From NCBI RefSeq assembly GCF_900104175.1, contig NZ_FNIX01000004.1, positions 489,022 to 553,021 on the forward strand: a stretch of DNA of 64,000 bases, written 5' to 3'. The notes below the pieces were generated by a model. That model had not been told where the DNA came from. It saw nothing but the letters and a program-made list of their open reading frames with translations, and did not search any database. Below, one piece after another: positions 50,648 through 59,027 of this stretch. A program made the position numbers and the translations under genes. The DNA comes from Lentzea jiangxiensis. GTDB taxonomy: Bacteria > Actinomycetota > Actinomycetes > Mycobacteriales > Pseudonocardiaceae. Numbering within the stretch: position 1 is the first letter of the stretch; the number at the start of each line of letters is the position of its first letter.

Positions 50648-52153
50648 CTACGAAACGGCGGCGTGCGAGTGGTCCTCGTGCGCCGTCAGCGACATCTTGG
50701 CCGCGGCACGGGCCTCGGCCCGCTTCGAGCGCGGCGGCACGCCGTTGACGTCCTCGGTGGACACGCCGTAGGCGGCCGTCACGAACGCGATGGCACCGGC
50801 GTTGCGTCCCAGGGCGACCCGGTCGACGTTGCCGAGGTTGTCACAGGCGGCGTGGTAGCACGGGTCGTAGGCGACCCCGGCCGTTCCGCCCCACTTGGCG
50901 GCCTGGGCCGCGGTCTTCACGCCCTCGGCACCGGTGAAGAGGCCACCGGCGGGAATGCCCTGGGCGATGAACTCGCCGTAGTCCGAGCGGCCCGAGAAGT
51001 CCGTGCCCTCGGTGGGGACGCCCTTCGCCGCGAAGTAGTCCGCGAACGCCTTCTCGATCTGCGCCGAGCCGAACGGGCCGGGGCCCGCGCCCACGCCGTC
51101 GGAGTTGTCGCCGTCGTAGATGAAGTACGCGGCGTTCGGCGAGCCGACCATGTCGAAGTTCAGGTACAGCGCGATGTCGAGCTGCTGCTCGAACGTCAGC
51201 GAGCGGACCCATTCCTCGGAGCCGATCAGGCCGCGCTCCTCGGCGCCCCACCAGGCGAAGCGGACCGCGTTGTCGACCTTGGGGCGGGAGCCCAGCTGCA
51301 GCGCGGTCTCCAGCAGGGCCGCGGAGCCCGTGCCGTTGTCGTTGATGCCGGCGCCGAGCTCGACGCTGTCGAGGTGTGCGCCCGCCATGACGACGTTGTT
51401 CGTGCGGCCGGTGCGGGTCTGGGCGATGACGTTGCGCTCGGTGCGGGTCTCCGAGTGGAAGCGCATGTCGACCGTGACGGCCGACCCGGCCTTGCCCGCG
51501 AGCGTGGTGCCGTCCGCCTGGGAGATGCCGCCGGTGGGGATCTTGCCGGGGTTGGTCAGCGTCACGTCGGAGAGCGGGCCCGCGGTGTTGTTGGACACCA
51601 GCACGGCGATGGCCCCGGCGGCGTGCGCGTTGAGGTGCTTCTGCTCGAACGTGCAGCCACCGCGGCGGATCAGCGCGACCGAGCCGGTGAAGTCCTGGCC
51701 CGCGAAGTCGCTCGCCTCGCACCCGGTGGTGGCGTCCTCGGGCACCACGCGCAGCGGGCCGGTGACGCCGCCGACGGGGGTCTGCGGCGAGGCGGTCATG
51801 ATCAGGGCCTGGTAGTTCACGCCGTCGACGCGGGCGGTCTCCGCGTCGTTGACGTTGATCTCGTAGCTGAACGTCGGCGTCGTCACGATGAAGCCCTCGT
51901 CGCGGAGCTTGCCCGCCACGTAGTCGACGCTCGCGTCGTAGCCGGGGGTCAGGGCGGCGCGGGTGCCGCCGTTGCGGTCGGCGATCCGCTGGAACGCGAT
52001 CAGGTGCCGGTTGACGCCCTCGACGGTCACCTTCTTCGAGAGCTTCTTCGCCAGCGCGGGGCCGGCGGGTTCGGCGGCGGACGCCGTGGCGGTGGGGGCC
52101 GCGACTAATGCCGAGATGGCAAGCACAGTCGCCAGCTTGGTTCTGCCGGACAT
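50648..52153 (-). CDS. Secreted M28 family aminopeptidase with PA domain
   Basis: 501 aa. Signal peptide about residues 1-27 (ends TASA). A protease-associated domain (about 130-250, IRRGGCTFEQKHLNAHAAGA) is inserted in the M28 catalytic fold. Metal ligands and catalytic residues are visible: AGAHLDSVELGAGINDNGTG, WWGAEERGLIGSEEW, YLNFDMVGSPN and CYHAACD. It matches the Streptomyces griseus-type secreted aminopeptidase, which releases large hydrophobic N-terminal residues. A C-terminal extension of about 40 residues is unusual and may be removed. Confidence 0.92.
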   Translation of the reverse strand: MSGRTKLATVLAISALVAAPTATASAAEPAGPALAKKLSKKVTVEGVNRHLIAFQRIADRNGGTRAALTPGYDASVDYVAGKLRDEGFIVTTPTFSYEINVNDAETARVDGVNYQALIMTASPQTPVGGVTGPLRVVPEDATTGCEASDFAGQDFTGSVALIRRGGCTFEQKHLNAHAAGAIAVLVSNNTAGPLSDVTLTNPGKIPTGGISQADGTTLAGKAGSAVTVDMRFHSETRTERNVIAQTRTGRTNNVVMAGAHLDSVELGAGINDNGTGSAALLETALQLGSRPKVDNAVRFAWWGAEERGLIGSEEWVRSLTFEQQLDIALYLNFDMVGSPNAAYFIYDGDNSDGVGAGPGPFGSAQIEKAFADYFAAKGVPTEGTDFSGRSDYGEFIAQGIPAGGLFTGAEGVKTAAQAAKWGGTAGVAYDPCYHAACDNLGNVDRVALGRNAGAIAFVTAAYGVSTEDVNGVPPRSKRAEARAAAKMSLTAHEDHSHAAVS

Positions 52154-52231
52154 GAACGTTCCCCTTCGTTCGAGATGGCAGAACCCTCACAAGAAGGAGA
52201 CCTGGGACACAATCCGACGGTCGGCGGGTGT

Positions 52232-52864
52232 TCAGCTCGTGATCAGCCGAACACACTCAGCGAGCCCCTCGACGGCCACGTTCCACTCCGGGCGCACGAA
52301 GTTCTCCTTGTCCAGACGCAATCGCACGTGCTCAAGGCGTTGTCCGCGCGGTGCGGCACAGGTGGTGCCGTCGTGCACGTAGCCGAGCTTCTCGCTGACG
52401 CGGTGGGAGGCGTGGTTGCCCAGCCAGGCCGCCGAACGGGCGACGTCCGCGCCCAGGTGGTCGAACGCGAACTGCAGGACCGCGATCCGCATCTCCGTGC
52501 CGATCCCGCCGCCCTGGTGCTCCAGACCGAGCCACGAGCCGGTGCTGACCTCGCGCAGCACGCCGAAGTCCTTCGCGGAGACCTCCTGCATGCCGATGAC
52601 CCGGCCCTCGCGCCGTGCGAGGAAGTTGATCGTCCAGTCCCCGGCGGCGAACGCGGAGCGCGCGCCCCAGTAGTGCTTGATCATGCCGAACCCGCCGTCG
52701 TCGCGGACCCAGTCCGTCCACGGCACGAGGAACGGCATCTCCTCCGGGTCGTGCACGCCCTGCTTCGCCACCTCGACGAGCTCGTGCAGGCCCTCGTCGT
52801 CGTCCGGGCGCAGCTCCAGCCGCGGGGTGCGGAGAACCAGGTGTCGCAGGGGCCAGGGGTCCAT
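52232..52864 (-). CDS. GNAT family N-acetyltransferase
   Basis: 210 aa from ATG 52864. The pattern LRTPRLELRPDDDEGLHELV at the N-terminus, WLGLEHQGGGIGTEMRIAVL with the acetyl-CoA binding loop, and AWLGNHASHRVSEKLGYVHD near the end match the RimJ/RimL-like branch of GNATs, which acetylate protein N-termini, antibiotics or small amines. It is divergent from the quinone oxidoreductase gene with only 45 bp between starts. Substrate unknown. Confidence 0.85.
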   Translation of the reverse strand: MDPWPLRHLVLRTPRLELRPDDDEGLHELVEVAKQGVHDPEEMPFLVPWTDWVRDDGGFGMIKHYWGARSAFAAGDWTINFLARREGRVIGMQEVSAKDFGVLREVSTGSWLGLEHQGGGIGTEMRIAVLQFAFDHLGADVARSAAWLGNHASHRVSEKLGYVHDGTTCAAPRGQRLEHVRLRLDKENFVRPEWNVAVEGLAECVRLITS

Positions 52865-52909
52865 GCTCCGATGGTGCCGGAGGTGTCGAACGGTATTACC
52901 GTCGACCGC

Positions 52910-53875
52910 GTGCATGCGATCACTGTTCGCGAACCCGGCGGCCCGGAAGTGCTCACCTGGACCGAGGTAGAAGACCCGGTGCCGGGTCCCGGCGAGGTGT
53001 TGATCGACGTCGCCGCGAGTGCGGTCAACCGCGCCGACCTGTTGCAGCGGCAGGGCTTGTACCCGCCACCGCCCGGCGCGTCGGACATCATCGGGCTGGA
53101 GTGCTCCGGCACGATCGTGGCGCTCGGCGAGGGCGTCACGGGGTGGCACGTCGGCGACGAGGTGTGCGCGCTGCTCGCCGGTGGCGGCTACGCCGAGAAG
53201 GTCGTCGTGCCCGCGCCCCAGGTCCTCCCGCTGCCGGACGGCGTCGACGTCGTCACGGCCGCGGCGCTGCCTGAAGTGGCGTGCACGGTGTGGTCGAACG
53301 TCGTGATGGACGGCCGGCTCGAGCTCGGTGAGACGTTCCTGGTGCACGGCGGCGCGGGCGGCATCGGCACGCACGCGATCCAGGTCGCGAAGGCGCTCGG
53401 CGCGACCGTCGCGGTCACCGCGGGCTCGGGCGAACGCCTCGCGAAGTGCGCCGAGCTCGGTGCCGACGTCCTGGTCAACTACAAGACGCAGGACTTCGTG
53501 GCGGAGGTGGGGAAGGCCGACGTCGTCCTCGACAACATGGGCGCCTCCTACCTGCCGCGCAACATCGACGTGCTCGCGCCGGACGGCCGGTTGATGATCA
53601 TCGGCATGCAGGGCGGCGTGAAGGGCGAGCTGCCCATCGGCAAGCTGCTGTCCAAGCGCGCCTCGGTGATGGCGACCGGGCTGCGCGGCCGGTCCGTCGA
53701 GAACAAGGGCGCGATCGTGGCGCAGGTCCGCGAGCACCTGTGGCCGCTGGTCGGCAGCGGTGCGGTGAAGCCGGTCGTCGGCAGGGTCGTGCCCATGCAG
53801 GAGGCCGCCGAGGCGCACCGGTTGCTGGAGGCGAGCGACGTCTTCGGCAAGGTCCTGCTCAGGCGAGAGCGGTAG
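52910..53875 (+). CDS. NAD(P)H-quinone oxidoreductase (zinc-independent MDR family)
   Basis: 321 aa from GTG 52910, beginning MHAITVREPGGPEVLTWTEV. The nucleotide-binding GGAGGIGTHAIQVAKALG (about 147-164) and QOR signature LLQRQGLYPPPPGASDIIG are clear. It is of the zinc-free quinone oxidoreductase branch (Qor-like), reducing quinones or enals. Its place before the class V aminotransferase and PafE genes matches M. tuberculosis Rv3777. The last 17 nt overlap the convergent methyltransferase gene. Confidence 0.9.
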   Translation: MHAITVREPGGPEVLTWTEVEDPVPGPGEVLIDVAASAVNRADLLQRQGLYPPPPGASDIIGLECSGTIVALGEGVTGWHVGDEVCALLAGGGYAEKVVVPAPQVLPLPDGVDVVTAAALPEVACTVWSNVVMDGRLELGETFLVHGGAGGIGTHAIQVAKALGATVAVTAGSGERLAKCAELGADVLVNYKTQDFVAEVGKADVVLDNMGASYLPRNIDVLAPDGRLMIIGMQGGVKGELPIGKLLSKRASVMATGLRGRSVENKGAIVAQVREHLWPLVGSGAVKPVVGRVVPMQEAAEAHRLLEASDVFGKVLLRRER

Positions 53876-54503
53876 CGGACGCCAGCGAGGTCCGGGGAGC
53901 CGTGCGGAACTCCATGCCGAACTCCTCGGACCACCGCGTCAGCACGGCCTGCTCGTCGGGGCGGTCGGCGTCGTCGGCGAGCACCGTCGCACCCGGTGCC
54001 AGCACGGCGCGCAGCACGGGCAGCGCCGGGTAGCGCGAGTCGCCGGAACCCGGCCCGTCCACGAGCAGCAGGTCAACCAGGCCGAAGCGCTCGACGTACC
54101 CGAGCACCTCGTCGTGCACCTGCTGCGGCGCGTACCACTGGCCGTGCCGCGACAACGCCGCCGGATGCCGTGACATCGGCGCGTGCACGACGCGGGCGAT
54201 CGAGCCGAGGCCCTCGCGTCGTAGTTGTGAGGCGGCGAATGCAGCCGTGCGTTCGTCGTGCTCGATCGACAGCAGGTGCCCGAAACCGCGCTGCTGGAGC
54301 AGACGCGCGAGCAGGACCGAGGACGAGCCGCAGCCGAGTGCGACCAGGACGGTCCTGGCGCCGAGGACGACCTCGTCCATCACCGCGACGAGCGCGGCCG
54401 GCCGGAGGTCGTCGGAGAACCGCGGCAGGTACTCGGTGTTCAGCGACCCGATGCGGTGCAGGGCCGAGAGGTCCGCGAGCTCGCGTGCCAGCGAGTCGTC
54501 CAA
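53859..54503 (-). CDS. Class I SAM-dependent methyltransferase-like protein
   Basis: 214 aa from TTG 54503 (an ATG at residue 42 is an alternative). Motif I-like TVLVALGCGSSSVLLARLLQ, an acidic SIEHDERTAAFAASQLRREG and LVDLLLVDGPGSGDSRYPAL place it near O-methyltransferase/TylF-like folds. It lies just downstream of a short tandem repeat array that separates it from the class V aminotransferase gene on the same strand. Substrate unknown. Confidence 0.75.
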   Translation of the reverse strand: MDDSLARELADLSALHRIGSLNTEYLPRFSDDLRPAALVAVMDEVVLGARTVLVALGCGSSSVLLARLLQQRGFGHLLSIEHDERTAAFAASQLRREGLGSIARVVHAPMSRHPAALSRHGQWYAPQQVHDEVLGYVERFGLVDLLLVDGPGSGDSRYPALPVLRAVLAPGATVLADDADRPDEQAVLTRWSEEFGMEFRTAPRTSLASATALA

Positions 54504-54513
54504 CGGTGCTCTC

Positions 54514-54588
54514 CCGTGTTCCCTCAGCCCGTGTTCCCCCAGCCCGTGTCCCTCAGCCCGTGTTCCCTCAGGCCGTGTTCCCTCAGCC
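54514..54588. repeat. Short tandem repeat, five 14-15 bp units
   Basis: On the minus strand five consecutive units of consensus CTGAGGGAACACGGG (one unit lacks a base, one carries GGG for GAG). The array starts at the stop codon of the aminotransferase gene and ends about 10 nt before the methyltransferase start. Each unit holds a TGA in one frame and a GGGAAC stretch. Confidence 0.9.
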
Positions 54589-55782
54589 CAGTTCGGCCAC
54601 CGCCCGCACCAGGTCGTCCACCTCGACCGCGTTCGTGTAGTGCGCGAGCCCGACGCGGATGGCGCCGCCGACCTCGCCGACGCCCAGCACCGAGAACACG
54701 CCGTGCTGGCCGGGGTCGGCGAACGCGCAGACGCCCCGCGACGCGAGGTGTTCGACGCCGTCCTCCGCCTTGACCCCGGCGATCGTGAACGCCAGCGCGG
54801 GCACCCGCCGCATGGCGTCGCCGATCACCATCACGTGGCGCAGCGAACGCAGCTCGTTGATGAGGTTGGCGAGCAGACCCGCCTGGTAGGCCTTCACGGA
54901 TCCCAAAGAGGTGAGCAGGCGCTCGCGCCGCGTGCCGGAAGCCGCGTCGTCGAGGTCCGCGAGGTACTCGACGGAGGCGACGAGCCCGGCGAGCATCGGG
55001 TACGCGTGCGGACCCAGTTCGAGACGTTCGGGGCCGCGGGCCGTCGGGTCGACCGAAACCGACGGCAGCCGTTCCAGCACCGACGGATCGCGGAACACCA
55101 GCGCGCCGACGGGCGGCCCGCCCCACTGGCCGGCGGAGAGGGCGACGACGTCAGCACCCATGCCAACGATGTCCAAGGGGACGAAGGGCGCCGCCGACGA
55201 CGCGTCCACGACCACCAGCGAGCCGTGCGCCCGGGCGACCGCCGAGATCTTGGCGAGGTCGGGCCTGGTGCCGACGACACCGGACGCCGCCGTGATGGCG
55301 ATCAGCTTCGTGCGGTCGGTGACGAGGTCGTCGTACTGCCAGCTCGGCAGCTCGCAGGTCTCGATGTCGATCTCGGCCCACTTGACCGCGCTGCCGGTGC
55401 GCTGCGTTGCGCGCAACCACGGCGCGATGTTCGCGGCGTGGTCAAGGCGGGAAACCAGGACCTCGTCGCCCATGAACCAGTCGTCCGTCATCACCTCGGC
55501 GAGGCGCTGCAGCAGGACGGCGGAGGACGGGCCGAGCACGACACCCGCCGGGTCACCCCCGACCAGGTCCGCGACGGCCCTGCGGGCGGCGTCCACGATG
55601 CCCTGGGCCCGCTGGGAGGCCGGGAAGATGCCGCCGGGCCCGGAGACGGGAGCGCGCAGCGCGGTGGAGACGGCGGTGGCGACCTGCTCCGGCACCTGCA
55701 TGCCGGCCGGAGCGTCGAGGTGGACCCAGCCGTCGCCGAGCGCGGGGAAGAGCCCTCGTACCCGTGCGACGTCGAACGCCAT
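54583..55782 (-). CDS. Class V aminotransferase-fold protein lacking the usual PLP lysine
   Basis: 399 aa from ATG 55782 (the frame opens at 55812). The fold is that of cysteine desulfurase-like proteins: WVHLDAPAGMQVPEQVATAV, SRLDHAANIAPWLRATQRTG, LVVVDASSAAPFVPLDIVGM. The segment that normally holds the PLP lysine (SxHK or SANKWGGP) reads LSAGQWGGPPVGALVF, so Lys is replaced by Gln and the preceding His is absent. Schiff-base chemistry would not be possible as written. Location before PafE matches Rv3778c. Another lysine could serve, or the protein may be non-catalytic. Confidence 0.82.
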   Translation of the reverse strand: MAFDVARVRGLFPALGDGWVHLDAPAGMQVPEQVATAVSTALRAPVSGPGGIFPASQRAQGIVDAARRAVADLVGGDPAGVVLGPSSAVLLQRLAEVMTDDWFMGDEVLVSRLDHAANIAPWLRATQRTGSAVKWAEIDIETCELPSWQYDDLVTDRTKLIAITAASGVVGTRPDLAKISAVARAHGSLVVVDASSAAPFVPLDIVGMGADVVALSAGQWGGPPVGALVFRDPSVLERLPSVSVDPTARGPERLELGPHAYPMLAGLVASVEYLADLDDAASGTRRERLLTSLGSVKAYQAGLLANLINELRSLRHVMVIGDAMRRVPALAFTIAGVKAEDGVEHLASRGVCAFADPGQHGVFSVLGVGEVGGAIRVGLAHYTNAVEVDDLVRAVAELG

Positions 55783-55849
55783 GCCACACACCGTACGTAT
55801 GAACGCAACCACGGTGTCGAGCAGCCCCCACCCGGATAATCGTCACGAG

Positions 55850-56347
55850 GTGAAAGACGCGAGGATGGAGACCATGAAACAGGAGCAGCCCGTCGTAATC
55901 GTCGGTGGCCAGGACGGCGACATCGCCGACCTGGTGGAGCAGCCGGCCAAGGTGATGCGGATCGGCACGATGATCAAGCAGCTCCTGGAGGAGGTGCGGG
56001 CGGCACCTCTGGACGAGGCGAGCCGCAACCGCCTCAAGGAGATCCACAAGCGGTCCATCGAGGAGCTCGAGGACGGCCTGGCGCCGGAGCTGCGCGACGA
56101 GCTGGAGCGCCTGTCGCTGCCGTTCACCGAGGACGGCACCCCGTCCGACGCCGAGCTGCGGATCGCCCAGGCCCAGCTCGTGGGGTGGCTGGAAGGCCTC
56201 TTCCACGGCATCCAGACCGCGCTGTTCGCCCAGCAGATGGCGGCACGCGCCCAGTTGGAGCAGATGCGCGGCCGCGCCCTGCCGGCAGGTGGCGGCGAAG
56301 GTAACGAAGGCGGAACAACCGGCAAAGGGACGGGTCAGTACCTCTAG
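55850..56347 (+). CDS. bpa: Bacterial proteasome activator PafE/Bpa
   Basis: About 165 aa from GTG 55850 (ATG 55865 and ATG 55874 are alternatives). The central sequence with DLVEQPAKVMRIGTMIKQLL, DEASRNRLKEIHKRSIEELE and SDAELRIAQAQLVGWLEGLF, then FAQQMAARAQLEQMRGRA, is the four-helix Bpa core, and the C-terminus ends GTGQYL, the motif that docks into the 20S proteasome alpha ring and opens its gate. PafE rings allow ATP-independent degradation of unfolded proteins. A GATAAT box at 55835-55840 may be a -10 for a leaderless or short-leader transcript. Matches M. tuberculosis Rv3780 in order and sequence. Confidence 0.95.
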   Translation: MKDARMETMKQEQPVVIVGGQDGDIADLVEQPAKVMRIGTMIKQLLEEVRAAPLDEASRNRLKEIHKRSIEELEDGLAPELRDELERLSLPFTEDGTPSDAELRIAQAQLVGWLEGLFHGIQTALFAQQMAARAQLEQMRGRALPAGGGEGNEGGTTGKGTGQYL

Positions 56348-56403
56348 CTAAGGCGGTCGGTGGTGGCTCTACGATGCGCTCACCGTTCTGGAGAGGAGCC
56401 CCC

Positions 56404-57231
56404 GTGCTCGACCGAGTCCGCACAGGTCTGCAGGCCAAGCAGCTGCGCCACAAGCTGCGCGTCAAGGCGATCGAGCTCATCCAGGACGCGTTGCAGCCGC
56501 AGCAGGAGCAGATCGCGCGCCTCCACGCCCAGCTCGACGGCCTGCGCGACGAGGTCGCGCAGCAGGCGAACCGCATCGTCGACCACACCGTCGGGCACGA
56601 GGTGCGGGCCCGCCGCGACATCGTGTTCGCCGCGGACAGGGACGCCGCGTCGCAGAGCGCCCGGTTCGTGCACGAGAACATGCCGCGGGTCCCGCACTTC
56701 GGCTCGCCGCACGAGACGCTCGAGTTCGCGCTGGACCAGGCGCCCGAGGGCGGCATGGCGCTCGAGTTCGGCGTCTACACCGGCGGCACGCTGAAGATCA
56801 TCGCGAACGCCCGCGAGGGCGGGGTCTACGGCTTCGACTCCTTCGAGGGCCTGCCGGAGAGCTGGCGCAACGGGTTCCCCGCGGGCACCTTCACCATGGA
56901 CGGCCTGCCGGACGTGCCCGGTGCCGAGCTCGTCGCCGGGTGGTTCGACGAGACGCTGCCGAAGTTCCTCGCCGACCACGAGGGCCCCGTCACGTTCCTG
57001 CACGTCGACTGCGACCTGTACTCGTCGACGAAGACCGTCCTCGACCTCGTCGGGCCGCGGTTGGTCGAGGGCAGCGTGATCGTCTTCGACGAGTACTTCA
57101 ACTACCCGCAGTGGCAGGACCACGAGCACAAGGCCTGGCTGGAGCACGTGGCGGCGCACGGCGTCGAGTTCGAGTACCTCGGGTACACGTACGACCACGA
57201 ACAGGTGATCGTCAAAGTGATCAAGGTCTGA
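56404..57231 (+). CDS. TylF/MycF-like macrocin-type O-methyltransferase family protein
   Basis: 275 aa from GTG 56404, with AGGAG 6-7 nt upstream (ATG 56374 is an in-frame alternative). The N-terminal 85 residues are a coiled-coil-like helix (RVKAIELIQDALQPQQEQIA). The C-terminal part has MALEFGVYTGGTLKIIANAR, GFDSFEGLPESWR, HVDCDLYSSTKTVLDLVGPR and VIVFDEYFNYPQWQ, the TylF/class I methyltransferase pattern with its metal-binding Asp pair. It lies between pafE and the Wzm-Wzt-GlfT1 block, so it may modify a cell-wall glycan; that is inference. Confidence 0.8.
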   Translation: MLDRVRTGLQAKQLRHKLRVKAIELIQDALQPQQEQIARLHAQLDGLRDEVAQQANRIVDHTVGHEVRARRDIVFAADRDAASQSARFVHENMPRVPHFGSPHETLEFALDQAPEGGMALEFGVYTGGTLKIIANAREGGVYGFDSFEGLPESWRNGFPAGTFTMDGLPDVPGAELVAGWFDETLPKFLADHEGPVTFLHVDCDLYSSTKTVLDLVGPRLVEGSVIVFDEYFNYPQWQDHEHKAWLEHVAAHGVEFEYLGYTYDHEQVIVKVIKV

Positions 57232-57290
57232 CCGCACCGTGACCGCCCGGTGAGCACGGCTCCGGGCGGTCGCCGGTACGCTCAGTCCTC

Positions 57291-58205
57291 GTGCAAGCCA
57301 CCAGTACGCTCGACCAGGCTGAGGCGCCCCCTGCCGTGAAGTCGCGCAGCTTCAAACGCGCGTTCGCGGATGTGCGGGAGGCGTGGGACCACCGTGAACT
57401 CTGGGGTCACCTCGGCTGGCAGGACATCAAACAGCGCTACCGCCGCTCGGTCATCGGTCCGCTGTGGATCACCATCTCGATGGCGACGACGGCCCTGGCG
57501 CTCGGCCTGCTGTACTCGACGCTGCTGGACACGCCCATCAACACGTTCCTGCCGTACGTGACGGTCGGCTTCATCATCTGGAACTTCATCCTCGGGTGCG
57601 TCACCGAGGGCACGGACGTCTTCATCGCGAACGAGGGGCTCATCAAGCACCTGCCCGCTCCCATCACGATCCACGTGATGCGGATGGTGTGGCGCCAGGT
57701 GCTGTTCCTGATGCACAACCTCGTGGTCTACGTGATCGTGCTGGCGATCTTCTTCGGCGCGCTCGACGAGCCGTACAAGATGACCCCGACCGGTCCGACG
57801 AACCCCGGCCTGAGCTGGGAGATCGTGCTGGCGGTCCCGGGCCTGGTGCTGCTCGCGGTGAACGCGGTGTGGGTCGCCCTGCTCTTCGGCGTGATCAGCA
57901 CCCGCTTCCGCGACATCCCGCCGGTCGTGAACAGCTTCATCAACCTGGTGTTCTTCATGACCCCGATCGTCTGGGACGCCAGCATCCTCACCAGGGTCAC
58001 CGGTGGCGGCGACGTCGGCTGGCGCGTGCTGGTCGCCGAGCTCAACCCCGTGTACCACTTCGTCGAGATCGTCAGGGCCCCGCTCCTCGGCCACACCGTG
58101 GACTGGCACCACTGGGTGGTCGTCGGCGGCTTCACCGTCCTCGGCTGGTTCGCCGCTCTGGTGATCCTGCGCAACTACCGCGCCCGCGTTTCCTACTGGG
58201 TCTGA
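57291..58205 (+). CDS. ABC exporter permease for galactan/O-antigen (Wzm type)
   Basis: 304 aa from GTG 57291. Six hydrophobic segments in ABC-2 layout, preceded by the amphipathic LWGHLGWQDIKQRYRRSVIG typical of Wzm. TPIVWDASIL and ELNPVYHFVEIVRAPLLG are conserved in the family. With the following ATPase it should flip the lipid-linked galactan precursor across the membrane. Corresponds to M. tuberculosis Rv3783 (RfbD) in content. 18 nt separate it from the ATPase gene. Confidence 0.9.
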   Translation: MQATSTLDQAEAPPAVKSRSFKRAFADVREAWDHRELWGHLGWQDIKQRYRRSVIGPLWITISMATTALALGLLYSTLLDTPINTFLPYVTVGFIIWNFILGCVTEGTDVFIANEGLIKHLPAPITIHVMRMVWRQVLFLMHNLVVYVIVLAIFFGALDEPYKMTPTGPTNPGLSWEIVLAVPGLVLLAVNAVWVALLFGVISTRFRDIPPVVNSFINLVFFMTPIVWDASILTRVTGGGDVGWRVLVAELNPVYHFVEIVRAPLLGHTVDWHHWVVVGGFTVLGWFAALVILRNYRARVSYWV

Positions 58206-58223
58206 GAAGGAGGTCGACGAACA

Positions 58224-59024
58224 ATGGTCAGCATCGACGTCTGGAACGCATCGGTCGACTTCCCGATCTTCGACGCGAAGTCGAGGTCGCTGAAGAAGCT
58301 CGCCCTCGGCAAGGTCGGCGGCAAGATCGAGTCCGAGGGCCGCGTCCCGATCATCGAGGCGCTGCACGACATCACGCTGTCGCTCAAGGACGGCGACCGG
58401 GTCGGCCTGGTCGGCCACAACGGCGCCGGCAAGTCCACGCTGCTGCGCCTGCTGGCGGGCATCTACGAGCCGACGCGCGGCCACTCGCGCATCATCGGCA
58501 AGGTGGCGCCGGTCTTCGACCTCGGCGTCGGCATGGACCCGGAGATCTCCGGGTACGAGAACATCATGATCCGCGGCCTGTTCCTCGGCATGAGCCGCAA
58601 GCAGATGGAATCCCGCGTCGACGACATCGCGCAGTTCACCGAGCTCGGTGACTACCTGCAGATGCCGCTGCGCACGTACTCGACGGGCATGCGCGTCCGG
58701 TTGGCCCTCGGCGTCGTCACGTCGATCAACCCGGAGATCCTGCTGCTCGACGAGGGCATCGGCGCGGTCGACGCGGCGTTCATGGCCAAGGCCCGCGACC
58801 GCCTCAAGGACCTGGTCGCCCGCTCCGGTCTGCTGGTGTTCGCGAACCACTCCGACGAGTTCCTCGCGGAGTTCTGCGACAAGGCGATCTGGATGGACGA
58901 GGGCCACGTCAAGATGTTCGGAGGTTTGCGCGAGGTGCTGACCGCGTACAAGGGGTTCGACCCCTTCGAGCGGACGCACCAGCACGACGAGACCCCCGTC
59001 CTCAGCGGAAATGGTGGCGAGTAG
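58224..59024 (+). CDS. ABC exporter ATPase for galactan/O-antigen (Wzt type)
   Basis: 266 aa. Walker A GHNGAGKST (about residues 63-71), signature motif YSTGMRVRLALG (about 152-163) and Walker B EILLLDEGIGAVD with the H-loop FANHSDEFL. The N-terminal part before Walker A (VSIDVWNASVDFPIFDAKSR) is characteristic of Wzt proteins, and no C-terminal carbohydrate-binding domain is attached, as in the mycobacterial Rv3781 (RfbE). It works with the adjacent permease. A GAAGGAGG ribosome site precedes the ATG. Gene end is 3 nt before glfT1. Confidence 0.93.
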   Translation: MVSIDVWNASVDFPIFDAKSRSLKKLALGKVGGKIESEGRVPIIEALHDITLSLKDGDRVGLVGHNGAGKSTLLRLLAGIYEPTRGHSRIIGKVAPVFDLGVGMDPEISGYENIMIRGLFLGMSRKQMESRVDDIAQFTELGDYLQMPLRTYSTGMRVRLALGVVTSINPEILLLDEGIGAVDAAFMAKARDRLKDLVARSGLLVFANHSDEFLAEFCDKAIWMDEGHVKMFGGLREVLTAYKGFDPFERTHQHDETPVLSGNGGE

Positions 59025-59027
59025 ACC

